From Companilactobacillus farciminis KCTC 3681 = DSM 20184 (GTDB taxonomy: Bacteria; Bacillota; Bacilli; Lactobacillales; Lactobacillaceae), in the NCBI RefSeq assembly GCF_002706745.1, contig NZ_CP017702.1, forward strand, positions 62,001-126,000: 64,000 nt of DNA, written 5' to 3'. Positions 43,582-52,150 of this stretch are shown here, one piece after another. The notes below the pieces were generated by a model that searched no databases, had not been told where the DNA came from, and was given only the letters and a program-made list of their open reading frames with translations. A program made the position numbers and the translations under genes. The number at the start of each line of letters is the position of its first letter. Positions within the stretch are counted from its first letter, which is position 1.

Positions 43582-44025
43582 ATGCCTGATATAAACGTAA
43601 GTCGGCCAATCCCTCTGAATGATCACTTGTGTTTTTCTTTATATGCGACATCACGTGCAATTCAGAAATTGTATCATGATGGGTTGAGTGCGAATGGACT
43701 AACTTATCCGCAATATTTAGTTTTAGTGGCTCTGTATGAATATAAAGAATTAACAGTTAAGAAATTAGGTGCGTTGTTGTCCTTGGATTCTGGGACTTTA
43801 ACGCCACTTTTGAAGCGTTTGGAAAAAGAAAATCTAGTAATTCGTGAACGTAGCAAGTCGGATGAACGAGTAGTTAATGTTCATTTGACTGATACGGGAA
43901 TCAAAAAGCGTGAATCCGTTAATGATCTCCCTAAGATTATGATTGAAAAGAGTGGATTCACCGATGAAGAGTGGAATACTTTAGAAACTCTATCTAAGAA
44001 AATGTTTAAGAATATTACTGACTAA
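43582..44025 (+). CDS. MarR/OhrR-family transcriptional regulator
   Basis: A winged-helix protein of 147 residues. The N-terminal LCFSLYATSRAIQKLY has the conserved peroxide-sensing cysteine position of OhrR (Cys near residue 17), followed by GLTYPQYLVL and the wing region LDSGTLTPLLKRLEKENLVIRERSKSDERVV, matching OhrR closely. No second regulatory cysteine is visible, so it would be a one-Cys type. ATG 43582, seven bases after AAGGAGG, is preferred to GTG 43576. No ohr peroxidase gene is adjacent, so its target is open. Confidence 0.88.
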   Translation: MPDINVSRPIPLNDHLCFSLYATSRAIQKLYHDGLSANGLTYPQYLVLVALYEYKELTVKKLGALLSLDSGTLTPLLKRLEKENLVIRERSKSDERVVNVHLTDTGIKKRESVNDLPKIMIEKSGFTDEEWNTLETLSKKMFKNITD

Positions 44026-44027
44026 AA

Positions 44028-44070
44028 AAATAACGTCATTCCTGTGAGTGCAGGAGTGACGTTATTTTTA
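44028..44070. terminator. Bidirectional terminator between marR and nrdF
   Basis: AAATAACGTCA(TT)CCTG pairs with CAGG(AG)TGACGTTATTT around TGAGTG, with flanking A and T runs. Confidence 0.88.
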
Positions 44071-45093
44071 TTTTAATTTTTTAACTTTATCAAAGAGAGA
44101 ACTACCATTAGGTGTTTTGTTGTCGCCAGTTCTTCCAATGTCGTAATCAGAATCCTTCATAGCTTCAACTTTACCCATCAAGTAACCATTACCAACTTGT
44201 GAGAAGAAGTCGTGGTTGCTAGTTCCGGTCGAGATACCGTTCATAACGATAGGATTGACGTCTTCAGCATTTCCATCAGGAAATAGTGGCTCTTGACCAA
44301 GGTTCATCAAGGCTTTGTTAGCGTTATAACGCAAGAAAACCATAACTTCATCGACCCAACCAACTTCTTTATAGAGGTCACGGGTATACTTTTCTTCATT
44401 ATCGTAAAGTGTATACAGTAAATCGTACATCCAGTCTTTCATTTCGGCTTTTTTATCATCGCTTAATTCATTAAAACCGAGTTGGAATTTATAACCGATG
44501 TAAGTTCCGTGGACGGATTCATCACGAATAATCAACTTGATGATTTCAGCAACGTTAGCTAGCTTATTATTGCCTAAATAGTACAAAGGTGTGTAGAAAC
44601 CTGAATAGAATAGGAAACTTTCTAGGAAAACACTAGCAACTTTCTTTTGAAGTGGATCGCCGTTTTGATAGATGTCATTGATGAATTTAGCTTTCTTTTG
44701 TAAATATTCATTATGGTCGGTCCAATCGAAGATCTCTTCAATTTCTTCGGCACTGTTCAAAGTACTGAAGATAGAAGAATAACTCTTAGCGTGAACGGAC
44801 TCCATGAATTCGATATTATTGAAAACAGCAGTCTCAGCTTGAGTTCTAACATCTTTTAACATGGCTTGAATACCATCTTGGGATTGCAAAGTATCTAGTA
44901 ATGTCAAACCACCAAAAACATGTCCAACGACTATTTGTTCGGCAGGGCTTAAGGTACGCCAATCGTCTAAATCATTAGAAAGAGGAATTCTTGTATCGAG
45001 CCAAAATTGTGAAGTTAACTTTTCCCAAGTTTCCTTGTCGATTTGGTCTTCAAGCTTGTTCCAGTTCATTGACTTGTAATATGTATCAACCAT
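44068..45093 (-). CDS. nrdF: Class Ib ribonucleotide reductase beta subunit NrdF
   Basis: Ferritin-like subunit that carries the dimanganese or diiron tyrosyl radical. The 341-residue protein starts MVDTYYKSMNWNKLEDQIDK after a perfect AGGAGG site; the upstream extension of the frame is part of nrdE. Metal ligands lie in the helices with EFMESVHAKSYS and IIRDESVHGTYIGYKF. It is the last gene of nrdHIEF and starts 13 bases after nrdE. Confidence 0.96.
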   Translation of the reverse strand: MVDTYYKSMNWNKLEDQIDKETWEKLTSQFWLDTRIPLSNDLDDWRTLSPAEQIVVGHVFGGLTLLDTLQSQDGIQAMLKDVRTQAETAVFNNIEFMESVHAKSYSSIFSTLNSAEEIEEIFDWTDHNEYLQKKAKFINDIYQNGDPLQKKVASVFLESFLFYSGFYTPLYYLGNNKLANVAEIIKLIIRDESVHGTYIGYKFQLGFNELSDDKKAEMKDWMYDLLYTLYDNEEKYTRDLYKEVGWVDEVMVFLRYNANKALMNLGQEPLFPDGNAEDVNPIVMNGISTGTSNHDFFSQVGNGYLMGKVEAMKDSDYDIGRTGDNKTPNGSSLFDKVKKLK

Positions 45094-45106
45094 TAAAAAT
45101 TTCCTC

Positions 45107-47284
45107 CTAGATTGAGCAGCTTTCGCATTCGTTGCTGCCGATTTCGTCATTATTTTCAGTGAAAGTTCTGACGTAATAGAGTGACTTGATACCTTTGTAG
45201 TAAGCGTAATTACGCAAAATACTTAGGTCACGAGTTGTTTGTTTAGTTTCAGTGGCGCCTTTCCAATCATACAAACCAGCAGGAATTTCAGAGCGCATGA
45301 ATAAGGTCAAACTCATTCCTTGATCGATGTGTTCTTGAGCTGAGGCGTAAGTATCGATAACTTCACGCATGTCAGTGTCATAAGCTGATTTGTAGTACTT
45401 GATCGTATCGTTACTTAAGAAAGGAGCTGGGAAGTATAGCTTACCATTTTTCTTTTCTTGGCGTTCTTCAACTAGACGAGTTACTGGTTGCAAACTGGCA
45501 CTAGTATTGTTGATGTAAGAAATAGAGCCAGTTGGGGCAACAGCCATTCGATAAGCGTTGTAAAGGCCATCTTTAGCAACATTTTCCTTCAGGTCAGCCC
45601 AATCAGCTGTTGATGGAATGAAGATATCTTTGAAGAGGTCCTTAACTGTATCTAATTTTGGAGCGTAGCTGTTAGCCAAATATTTGTCGAAATATGAACC
45701 GTCAGCGTATTTAGATTTTTCAAAGTTAGCAAAAGTTTCGTGACGTTCTTTAGCAATATTGTTACTTTCAACTAAAGTCCAGTAATTGAGCAACATGAAA
45801 TAAACGTTGATGAATTCGATTGCTTCGGGTGAGCCGTATTCAAGGTGGTGGCAAGCTAAGAAAGTATGCAAGCCCATGGCACCCAAACCAATAGCGTGAC
45901 TGAGTTTATTTCCATTTTCAACTGGAGGAACGGCGGTGATATTTGAGGCGTCACTGACAAAAGTAAGTGCTCGAGTCATGGAACGGATTGACTTACCGAA
46001 GTCGGGACTTTCCATCATATTTAAAATGTTAGTTGAACCGAGGTTACAGCTGACATCAGTACCTAATTTCAAATATTCTTGAGCATCATTCAATTCAGAA
46101 GGAACTTGGACTTGTTGAATTTCGGTACAAAGATTACTCATGATAACTTTACCGTCGATAGGGTTAGCACGATTGACAGTGTCGATGTTCAAGACGTAAG
46201 GGTAACCAGATTCTTGTTGAAGTTTACTGATTTCGTCTTCTAGTTCACGGGCAGGAATCTTATATTTCTTGATACGGTCGTCGTTGACCAAGTTGTCGTA
46301 TTCTTTAGTGATATCGACGTATGAGAAAGGTACACCGTAGACTTTTTCGACTGAATAAGGGCTAAATAAGTACATGTCAGCGTTGTTACGAACTAATTCG
46401 TAATATTTATCAGGAACGATTACGCCAAGGGATAGAGTCTTAACACGGACCTTTTCATCGGCATTTTCTTTTTTAGCAGATAAGAAGTCGATGATATCAG
46501 GATGGAAGACGTTCAAATAAACGGCTCCGGCACCTTGTCTTTGGCCTAGTTGATTACTGTAACTGAAGCTATCTTCGAGCAATTTCATGACTGGTAAGAC
46601 ACCGGATGATGAATTCTCGACACCTTTGATAGGTGAACCAGATTCACGCAAGTTAGACAAAGTAATCCCCACGCCACCACCGATACGTGATAGTTGTAAG
46701 GCACTGTTGACTGTTCGACCGATGCTGTTCATGTCGTCAGTTACTTGCAATAGGAAACAAGAGACGTATTCGCCACGACGCTTTCTGCCGGCATTCAAGA
46801 ATGAAGGTGTAGCGGGTTGATAACGCTGAGCAATCATTTCTGTGGCTAAGGCTTTGGCTAAATCTTGATCGCCATTGGCATACAAAAGGGCATTAAAAAG
46901 AATCCTCATTTCGTAATTTTCCAAATAAAGGTCGCCATCATTTGTTTTGAGAGCGTACTGGTTGTAAAACTTGTATGCTGCCATAAATGATTGAAATTGG
47001 AAATGTTGATCTAATAAGTCGTGGTATAAGTCTTCGATAAATGCTAAAGGATACTTATCAATGACGGGCTTTTCGATGTAGTCGCCATCAATTAGAAAAT
47101 CAATGTGGTCTTTGAAAGTATCGAATTTTTTCGTATTAGGTTGAACATTTTCTTTAAAGAAGGCTTGAACTGCTTCTTTGTCCTTATTCAAAGGAATCTT
47201 GCCATCAACGGGGATGTTGATTTCGTTATTCAATTTGAAATAACTTAGTTTAGTTGCATCGAGGTTATTTAATCCCAATTTCAT
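45107..47284 (-). CDS. nrdE: Class Ib ribonucleotide reductase alpha subunit NrdE
   Basis: Catalytic subunit reducing ribonucleoside diphosphates. The 725-residue product has an N-terminal NrdE-type domain, the GGGVGITLSNLRESGSPIKG substrate region, the radical-site segment around SNLCTEIQQ and the C-terminal redox pair in NECESCSI, which receives electrons from NrdH. It overlaps nrdI by 20 bases, so the two are translationally coupled. No ATP-cone is present, as expected for class Ib. Confidence 0.97.
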   Translation of the reverse strand: MKLGLNNLDATKLSYFKLNNEINIPVDGKIPLNKDKEAVQAFFKENVQPNTKKFDTFKDHIDFLIDGDYIEKPVIDKYPLAFIEDLYHDLLDQHFQFQSFMAAYKFYNQYALKTNDGDLYLENYEMRILFNALLYANGDQDLAKALATEMIAQRYQPATPSFLNAGRKRRGEYVSCFLLQVTDDMNSIGRTVNSALQLSRIGGGVGITLSNLRESGSPIKGVENSSSGVLPVMKLLEDSFSYSNQLGQRQGAGAVYLNVFHPDIIDFLSAKKENADEKVRVKTLSLGVIVPDKYYELVRNNADMYLFSPYSVEKVYGVPFSYVDITKEYDNLVNDDRIKKYKIPARELEDEISKLQQESGYPYVLNIDTVNRANPIDGKVIMSNLCTEIQQVQVPSELNDAQEYLKLGTDVSCNLGSTNILNMMESPDFGKSIRSMTRALTFVSDASNITAVPPVENGNKLSHAIGLGAMGLHTFLACHHLEYGSPEAIEFINVYFMLLNYWTLVESNNIAKERHETFANFEKSKYADGSYFDKYLANSYAPKLDTVKDLFKDIFIPSTADWADLKENVAKDGLYNAYRMAVAPTGSISYINNTSASLQPVTRLVEERQEKKNGKLYFPAPFLSNDTIKYYKSAYDTDMREVIDTYASAQEHIDQGMSLTLFMRSEIPAGLYDWKGATETKQTTRDLSILRNYAYYKGIKSLYYVRTFTENNDEIGSNECESCSI

Positions 47285-47636
47285 TCACTACTTTCTTAAA
47301 ATTTTCGACATCTTTAGTTGTTCCGTTGAATTCAAATTCGAAGACGACAGGAACATTCAAAGCGGCAGCGATGTCTTTGGCTGTATGGTTGTAGAGGGTG
47401 TTGAAGTTGCGGTTTCCTCCACCAGCTACGCCGACGCAGTTTTTGGCGTTATCTTCATATTGAAGAAAATCGATCACTGGGTCCATCATGTCGTCGTCAT
47501 AAGAAGGCACGATGAGAATAAATGACCGACCCATTTTATAAAACGGATCGGCATCGGTTATTTCATATCCATCTATTCCCAATTTCTCAACAAAACGCTT
47601 AGTTTGGCCAGTGATAGAGTAGTAAGCTAAGTTCAT
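47265..47636 (-). CDS. nrdI: NrdI flavodoxin-like protein
   Basis: A 123-residue flavoprotein that supplies oxidant to assemble the Mn2-tyrosyl radical of NrdF. It starts MNLAYYSITGQTKRFVEKL (FMN phosphate loop) and has the NrdI-typical GVAGGGNRNFNTLY. The ATG at 47636 overlaps the region of the nrdH stop (GGATAAAATG); an in-frame TTG nine bases earlier is less likely. It overlaps nrdE at its end. Confidence 0.95.
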   Translation of the reverse strand: MNLAYYSITGQTKRFVEKLGIDGYEITDADPFYKMGRSFILIVPSYDDDMMDPVIDFLQYEDNAKNCVGVAGGGNRNFNTLYNHTAKDIAAALNVPVVFEFEFNGTTKDVENFKKVVNEIGIK

Positions 47637-47637
47637 T

Positions 47638-47868
47638 TTATCCAACTAGTTCCTTCAAGCTGTCTGGACGGAAACCGACGATTGGGTCCATTGCTTCATT
47701 CATAACGACAGGAACACTTTGGAAACCTTGTTGCTTTAGGGAATCAAGATATTGTGGATCTTGATTGATATTTCTTTCTTCAAAAGGTACGTTATGTTCC
47801 TTTAGATATCTTTTAGTCATGCGACATTGCATGCAATTGTTTTTGCTATAGACGATTACGTTGTTCAT
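47638..47868 (-). CDS. nrdH: Glutaredoxin-like protein NrdH
   Basis: A 76-residue electron donor for NrdE. The active site is CMQC in IVYSKNNCMQCRMTKRYL, followed by the family's FQSVPVV (cis-Pro) and the C-terminal GFRPDSLKEL. The ATG at 47868 follows AGAGGAAG. It is the first gene of the operon, downstream of two NrdR boxes. Confidence 0.95.
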   Translation of the reverse strand: MNNVIVYSKNNCMQCRMTKRYLKEHNVPFEERNINQDPQYLDSLKQQGFQSVPVVMNEAMDPIVGFRPDSLKELVG

Positions 47869-47896
47869 AGTATTACTTCCTCTCATATTCTCATTT

Positions 47897-47969
47897 AGTA
47901 TAATCATTAAAAAATATAAACACAATATATTGTGCTCGTTGTAACGGATGTATACACGATATAGCGTGG
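47897..47969 (-). promoter_or_regulatory. nrd promoter with two NrdR boxes
   Basis: ACACAATATATTGTGC (47920-47935) and ACACGATATAGCGTGG (47954-47969) match the NrdR box and are 34 bases apart start to start, close to three helical turns. On the minus strand TTGTGT, partly inside the first box, and TATACT (47897-47902) form a 17-base-spaced promoter. NrdR repression by box occupancy over the -35 region is therefore likely. Confidence 0.85.
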
Positions 47970-48133
47970 TTATACTGTCATTACAAAAAACGCGCAAACT
48001 AGTATGCCCACACAATTTGTATCGTTTTGCATCTCTATTTCAATTATTTTTTCGATTCGTGGTAAAATTAGCGTAATGACTATTATAAAGTTATGAAGTG
48101 TTTAAGACAATTAATTTTAGTTGGGAGAAGACT

Positions 48134-48760
48134 ATGAATTCTTGGAATTTTGTAGGAATTATAGCGTGGATCATTGTAATTGCGCTCTTAATTTTTGTTG
48201 TATTCAATATTAGAAATCGTCATTTAAATATTTTAGTTGTTAAAAAGGGAAAAATTACTTGGAAGACGATTTTGACAGATCTACTAGAAATTGTAGTAAT
48301 AATTTTAATGGTCAGTGGGCTCTTATATACGAGTTTATTTACAAGAGTTGATTTGACTGATAAGGAAGCTGTGTCAGTATCTTACAAGTATGATCCGATG
48401 ATTGTACAGACGACTGATGACGGTCAAGGCTACTATGTAAAAATCGATAAGAAGCAATCCAACTCCAGTACCGATGTATATCAATATTGGTTGAACAATA
48501 CGACTTATACAGTTTCTAGTCGTGATTCAACTATTTCAGATGCTACATTGCCATTTACGGTTTCAGGTATCCATTTGGATTGGCCAATGAAGAAGATTAA
48601 AAAACTAGATTCTAAATATCAATATGCTTACGTAATAACTGTACAAGCTAAATATAAGAATAATTTCATTAATGGTTTAGGTTTGAAAGCTAACCGTTAT
48701 GCGATGGAATATCGTGTTTTGAGGGTTCCAGCCAGATCGTTTATTGAAGTTGAAAAATAA
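48134..48760 (+). CDS. Membrane protein with two N-terminal transmembrane helices, function unknown
   Basis: A 208-residue protein. Hydrophobic helices lie at about residues 5-25 and 52-72, and the remaining 135 residues are probably outside the cell and Tyr/Ser/Thr-rich. It may belong to a Lactobacillus-specific family (LVIS_2131 type), but I am not sure. ATG 48134 has GGGAGAAG upstream and is preferred over the in-frame codons before it. It is monocistronic with its own terminator. Confidence 0.75.
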   Translation: MNSWNFVGIIAWIIVIALLIFVVFNIRNRHLNILVVKKGKITWKTILTDLLEIVVIILMVSGLLYTSLFTRVDLTDKEAVSVSYKYDPMIVQTTDDGQGYYVKIDKKQSNSSTDVYQYWLNNTTYTVSSRDSTISDATLPFTVSGIHLDWPMKKIKKLDSKYQYAYVITVQAKYKNNFINGLGLKANRYAMEYRVLRVPARSFIEVEK

Positions 48761-48765
48761 TTGAG

Positions 48766-48799
48766 AAATCCCACTAGATTGTGTTCTAGTGGGATTTTT
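48766..48799 (+). terminator. Terminator after the membrane protein gene
   Basis: AAATCCCACTAGA pairs with TCTAGTGGGATTT around TTGTGT, followed by T. Confidence 0.9.
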
Positions 48800-48889
48800 A
48801 TTCGATTTTGATATAAATAGTTATTTATGGTAAAAATTCTCGTACCTCATGCTAGACTATTGTTTATCTTGACGCGAGAGGGATTTTGA

Positions 48890-49819
48890 ATGAGAAAGAA
48901 GTGGGGTTTAGTAGTAATGATTGCGGTATTTTTTGTTGGGGGATGTTCGCAAGTAAAGCATCATCCACAAAAGAAACCTCAGGTCATTAAAAAGAGTACC
49001 GAGCAGACTTTAAATTTTACCAAGGGAATTCCAGACCAACTCCAAAATACTTATTATCAATATTCTAAAAGTAATCGTTCAGATGAAAGTGACCAATTGT
49101 CGGAATTGACGATCAAAGATAATGAAATATTGCTCAACGACTTAGCTAGTGGTCAAGAAACTGATGAATTATCTGACGTTTCATATCGTCATTTGAAAAA
49201 TAATACTTATGTACTATACAATGGTAATCTGTTTCAAAAAATTCGTTTATTGGATAATCAGGATTTGGAGTTATTCGATAGTAATGATGATTATCAAACG
49301 GCTCTAAAAATCTTAGATAAAGAATTGTATCACTTAGGCTCTTTGCCGGTTGATTTGCGTTTATCCCCCAAAGATTTGGATAATAAATATTACGTTAATA
49401 GTTTGGATTTTCGCGATTATATTAGCTTCAATACAGGATATCGAAATTCTTACGAGGCAATAGTTCAGAGTGACGGTTCGCTACAGTTTCCACGTTATTT
49501 TCATCCAGAGATTTTGATTAAGAGTAGGAAGTATGTTTTAAAAACGTTTAATCTGAATGATATTACGGCTGAACATGAGGTTACTTTTTCTAAAATATCA
49601 GCTACTTGTTTAAAAGATGATCTGACGAATCAATTGTATTATTTAGCGGAGAATCCCAAAGAGCAGGCTTTAAAAAAGATGGGGATTGCAGATTCAATTA
49701 CTGAATATCATCAATCAAAAGATAACAAAGAGAAATCTAAGACGTATGATTTTGCAGACGACCGAGATGACGATTATTATGATACTTATGATGACTTTGA
49801 TTTAAACGAAGGCGACTAA
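48890..49819 (+). CDS. Lipoprotein of unknown function
   Basis: A 309-residue protein with a lipoprotein signal peptide: Arg/Lys-rich start, hydrophobic stretch, and the lipobox VGGC with the lipidated Cys at about residue 19. The mature part has no motif I know; the last 25 residues are Asp/Tyr-rich (DDRDDDYYDTYDDFD). It is predicted to be anchored to the outer face of the membrane. The start follows GAGAGGGA. Confidence 0.78.
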   Translation: MRKKWGLVVMIAVFFVGGCSQVKHHPQKKPQVIKKSTEQTLNFTKGIPDQLQNTYYQYSKSNRSDESDQLSELTIKDNEILLNDLASGQETDELSDVSYRHLKNNTYVLYNGNLFQKIRLLDNQDLELFDSNDDYQTALKILDKELYHLGSLPVDLRLSPKDLDNKYYVNSLDFRDYISFNTGYRNSYEAIVQSDGSLQFPRYFHPEILIKSRKYVLKTFNLNDITAEHEVTFSKISATCLKDDLTNQLYYLAENPKEQALKKMGIADSITEYHQSKDNKEKSKTYDFADDRDDDYYDTYDDFDLNEGD

Positions 49820-49851
49820 AAAAGCAGTATTCCCAAAATGGAAACACTGCC
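49818..49851 (-). terminator. Terminator of the small minus-strand gene
   Basis: On the minus strand GCAGTGTTTCC pairs with GGGAATACTGC and is followed by T6. The plus-strand side has no T run, but the hairpin may also stop the lipoprotein transcript. Confidence 0.6.
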
Positions 49852-49861
49852 TAGGTATTAA

Positions 49862-50071
49862 CTATTTAGCTTTTTTGATCTTTTTGATGCTGACAACAAT
49901 CTTATTATTCAATTCCATCTTGTTAGAGTTGTCTTTAGGATCGTTTTTCACAATTTCCATCAAAGCTGAATGTTCATAGATCTTTTCAACTTTACCTTGG
50001 AATGGATAATCCATATCTTCATCAACGGAGCAATCGTAAACATTACCAACTTTTAGGTCTTCAATTTTCAT
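49862..50071 (-). CDS. Small DUF2187-like protein
   Basis: A 69-residue protein, MKIEDLKVGNVYDCSV followed by FQGKVEKIYEHSALMEIV, resembling YkvS/DUF2187 proteins that have a small beta-barrel; the assignment is tentative. It ends in a Lys-rich tail. A GAGGAGAC ribosome binding site precedes the start on the minus strand. It is monocistronic, convergent with the lipoprotein gene and divergent from the kinase gene. Confidence 0.7.
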   Translation of the reverse strand: MKIEDLKVGNVYDCSVDEDMDYPFQGKVEKIYEHSALMEIVKNDPKDNSNKMELNNKIVVSIKKIKKAK

Positions 50072-50155
50072 ATGTAAAGTCTCCTCGGATTAATTAATTA
50101 ACAGATTAGTATAATAATATAGTAGAAGAAATATTTCAAATTATAGGAGTCCAAG

Positions 50156-50713
50156 ATGGATAAAAAGATTATTGTTATAACGGGTGCCAGCGGGACCGGC
50201 AAGACTACCATTAGTAAATATCTGCAAGATACTTATCATATACCAAGTGTTATTACTCACACTACTAGATTACCACGTGCGGGCGAAAAAAGTGGGATTG
50301 ACTACTATTTTGAGACAAAAGAAAGTTTTGCAAAGAATCATTATCTAGAAAAAGTCGAGTATAGTGGCAACTGGTATGGTTCTTCAGAAGAAAGTCTTAA
50401 TAAAACTTGGGAAAAATATGATGCAGCTAGTATTGTTGTCGACACTAAGGGAGCTATCTCGTACAAAGAGAAGTATGGCAAAGATGCAGTAGTGATTTTC
50501 TTAGAAGTCGATTTGGAAACTGTGACGAAACGTCTAGAGAGTCGTGGGGATGAAAAACATCGACTCAAGGCTCGAATCAACAGTGATGAATTCCAGCGAG
50601 ATCTGCAAATTCCTAGTGAATTATCAGGCAAATGCTATAAGATTATTAACAAAAATATCGAAAAAACCAAAGAAAACGTCAACAAAATACTAAAAATCGA
50701 AAAAATCGGTTAA
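50156..50713 (+). CDS. Guanylate kinase-like protein
   Basis: A 185-residue P-loop kinase. Walker A is GASGTGKTT; the GMP-binding pattern THTTRLPRAGEKSGIDYYF (TTRxPRxGE-xxGxDYxF) and Tyr/Ser positions in YSGNWYGSS are conserved. It lacks the usual genomic context of housekeeping gmk (rpoZ, priA), so it is probably a second, divergent copy; whether GMP is its substrate is uncertain. A GGAG site precedes the ATG. Confidence 0.85.
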   Translation: MDKKIIVITGASGTGKTTISKYLQDTYHIPSVITHTTRLPRAGEKSGIDYYFETKESFAKNHYLEKVEYSGNWYGSSEESLNKTWEKYDAASIVVDTKGAISYKEKYGKDAVVIFLEVDLETVTKRLESRGDEKHRLKARINSDEFQRDLQIPSELSGKCYKIINKNIEKTKENVNKILKIEKIG

Positions 50714-50728
50714 TATTTAATTTCACAA

Positions 50729-50770
50729 GAAAGCGCTAATCATTGATATATCAGTGATTAGCGCTTTTTA
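50729..50770 (+). terminator. Terminator after the guanylate kinase-like gene
   Basis: AAAGCGCTAATCATTGATA pairs with TATCAGTGATTAGCGCTTT nearly perfectly, followed by T. Confidence 0.9.
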
Positions 50771-50927
50771 TTTTGTGAATAACAAAGTGTAACATTCTTA
50801 TACAATTGTTGTAACAATTCTGCAATATTCATAGAGTATTATATTCATCGTTGAGTGATAAGAGAAATTAATAATTAATAAAAACTTAAAAATTAAAAAA
50901 AGTAAACCATTACGGGGGATTTCAATT

Positions 50928-51650
50928 TTGAATACAAACGTTAAAAAAAGTCTAGTTTCATTTACAGCAGCTGCAGCATTAGCAGTTACAGGTTTAGGTC
51001 TATCAAACGCTACTACAACTAAAGCCGCAACACAAATTGTTAAAGACAACGTTCCTTCAGTTGTAACAACAAAGAACATGTCAATGCTTTATACATCACC
51101 ATCATCAGCAGCTAAGAGTGCTGGTCGTGCTTTGGCTTCAAACAGCTCATGGCGCGTTGGTGAAGCTGCTAGAGATGACGAAGGTAACATGTGGTACCTT
51201 GTAGCTACAAACGAATGGGTTAAGGGTAGCGACGTAACTGCACAAACAGCTACTACACAAGCTGCTGCTGACACAAATACAAACACTGCTTCAACTTCTG
51301 ACAGTGTTATCAGTACTGCAAAGCAATACTTAGGTACACCTTATGTATGGGGTGGTAAGACACCTTCAGGTTTCGACTGCTCAGGTTTCACATCATACGT
51401 ATACCAACAAGCAACTGGTAAGAGCATCGGTGGTTACACAGTAGCTCAAGAATCTGCTGGTACACAAGAAGCTGTTTCTCAAGCATCAGCCGGAGATCTA
51501 TTGTTCTGGGGTAGCAAAGGTTCAACTTACCACGTAGCTATCTACTTAGGTAACAACCAATACATCGCTGCACCACAACCAGGCGAATCAGTTAAGATTT
51601 CAACAATCTCAGGTTACTTCATGCCTTCATTCGCTGTTAAGGTTCTATAA
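50928..51650 (+). CDS. Secreted NlpC/P60 peptidoglycan hydrolase
   Basis: A 240-residue exported endopeptidase that likely cuts peptide bonds in peptidoglycan. It starts at TTG 50928 with GGGGGA upstream. A signal peptide (residues 1-34, ending TKAA) is followed by an SH3-like segment (45-105), a Thr/Ala-rich linker, and the NlpC/P60 domain: YLGTPYVWGGKTPSGFDCSGF with catalytic Cys151, and His202 in YHVAIYLGNNQYIAAP. Codons are strongly biased to a few choices (ACA, GCT, TCA, GTA), suggesting high expression. Confidence 0.93.
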   Translation: MNTNVKKSLVSFTAAAALAVTGLGLSNATTTKAATQIVKDNVPSVVTTKNMSMLYTSPSSAAKSAGRALASNSSWRVGEAARDDEGNMWYLVATNEWVKGSDVTAQTATTQAAADTNTNTASTSDSVISTAKQYLGTPYVWGGKTPSGFDCSGFTSYVYQQATGKSIGGYTVAQESAGTQEAVSQASAGDLLFWGSKGSTYHVAIYLGNNQYIAAPQPGESVKISTISGYFMPSFAVKVL

Positions 51651-51680
51651 TATACATTCAAAATTAAAATCATTCGCATT

Positions 51681-51708
51681 GGATCACCTATTTGGGTGGT
51701 CCTTTTTT
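51681..51708 (+). terminator. Terminator after the NlpC/P60 gene
   Basis: GGATCACC pairs with GGTGGTCC around TATTTG, followed by T6. Confidence 0.85.
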
Positions 51709-51949
51709 GATGGAGAAATTCCCATAGCTAGGCAAATACTCAACATCTGACCGTATCTCTCCACCCTCTATTCAAGAATTCTTCACATTTTATTACAAAT
51801 TTATTCGTATTTGTAAGTTATTATTTAACCATAGTCAAAAAGCAAAGAGGTGACCGGATGGTTAGATAACTTCCTGAATAGAGATAACCCTTTTAAAAAG
51901 ATAATTATTGAAAACAATGAATAGAAGATAAACCCTTAAAACATATATA

Positions 51950-52103
51950 AAAATTTAATCCCCTAAAAATAACTTCAAATATCTCCCCCCTAATAGATAT
52001 GAAGTCAATTACAGAGTTATTCCCCGTAACTCTCAAAGAAAGAAGCGATATTTATCATACTTATGAATATCACATTAGCTTGCCTATTGGCAGGCTTTTT
52101 TTT
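51950..52103 (+). ncRNA. Candidate small RNA with C-rich loops and terminator
   Basis: No protein gene covers 51651-52150. In it, ACTTC-ATATCT (51972-51984) pairs with AGATATGAAGT (51995-52005) and exposes six C in the loop; AGAGTTA (52013-52019) pairs with TAACTCT (52027-52033) and exposes TTCCCCG; GATATT (52047-52052) pairs with AATATC (52066-52071); and AGCTTGCC/GGCAGGCT (52077-52096) with T8 forms a terminator. A further CCCC lies unpaired at about 51960. C-rich loops that face Shine-Dalgarno sequences are typical of Gram-positive trans-acting sRNAs such as RsaE and LhrC. The 5' end and promoter were not fixed. Confidence 0.55.
52077..52103 (+). terminator. Terminator of the candidate sRNA
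   Basis: AGCTTGCC pairs with GGCAGGCT (one G-T pair) around TATT, followed by T8. It lies 48 bases before the rpiA-like gene. Confidence 0.85.
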
Positions 52104-52150
52104 CGTCTAATTGGTAAAATGTAACTGAATTAAAAAATAAGGAGATTATC

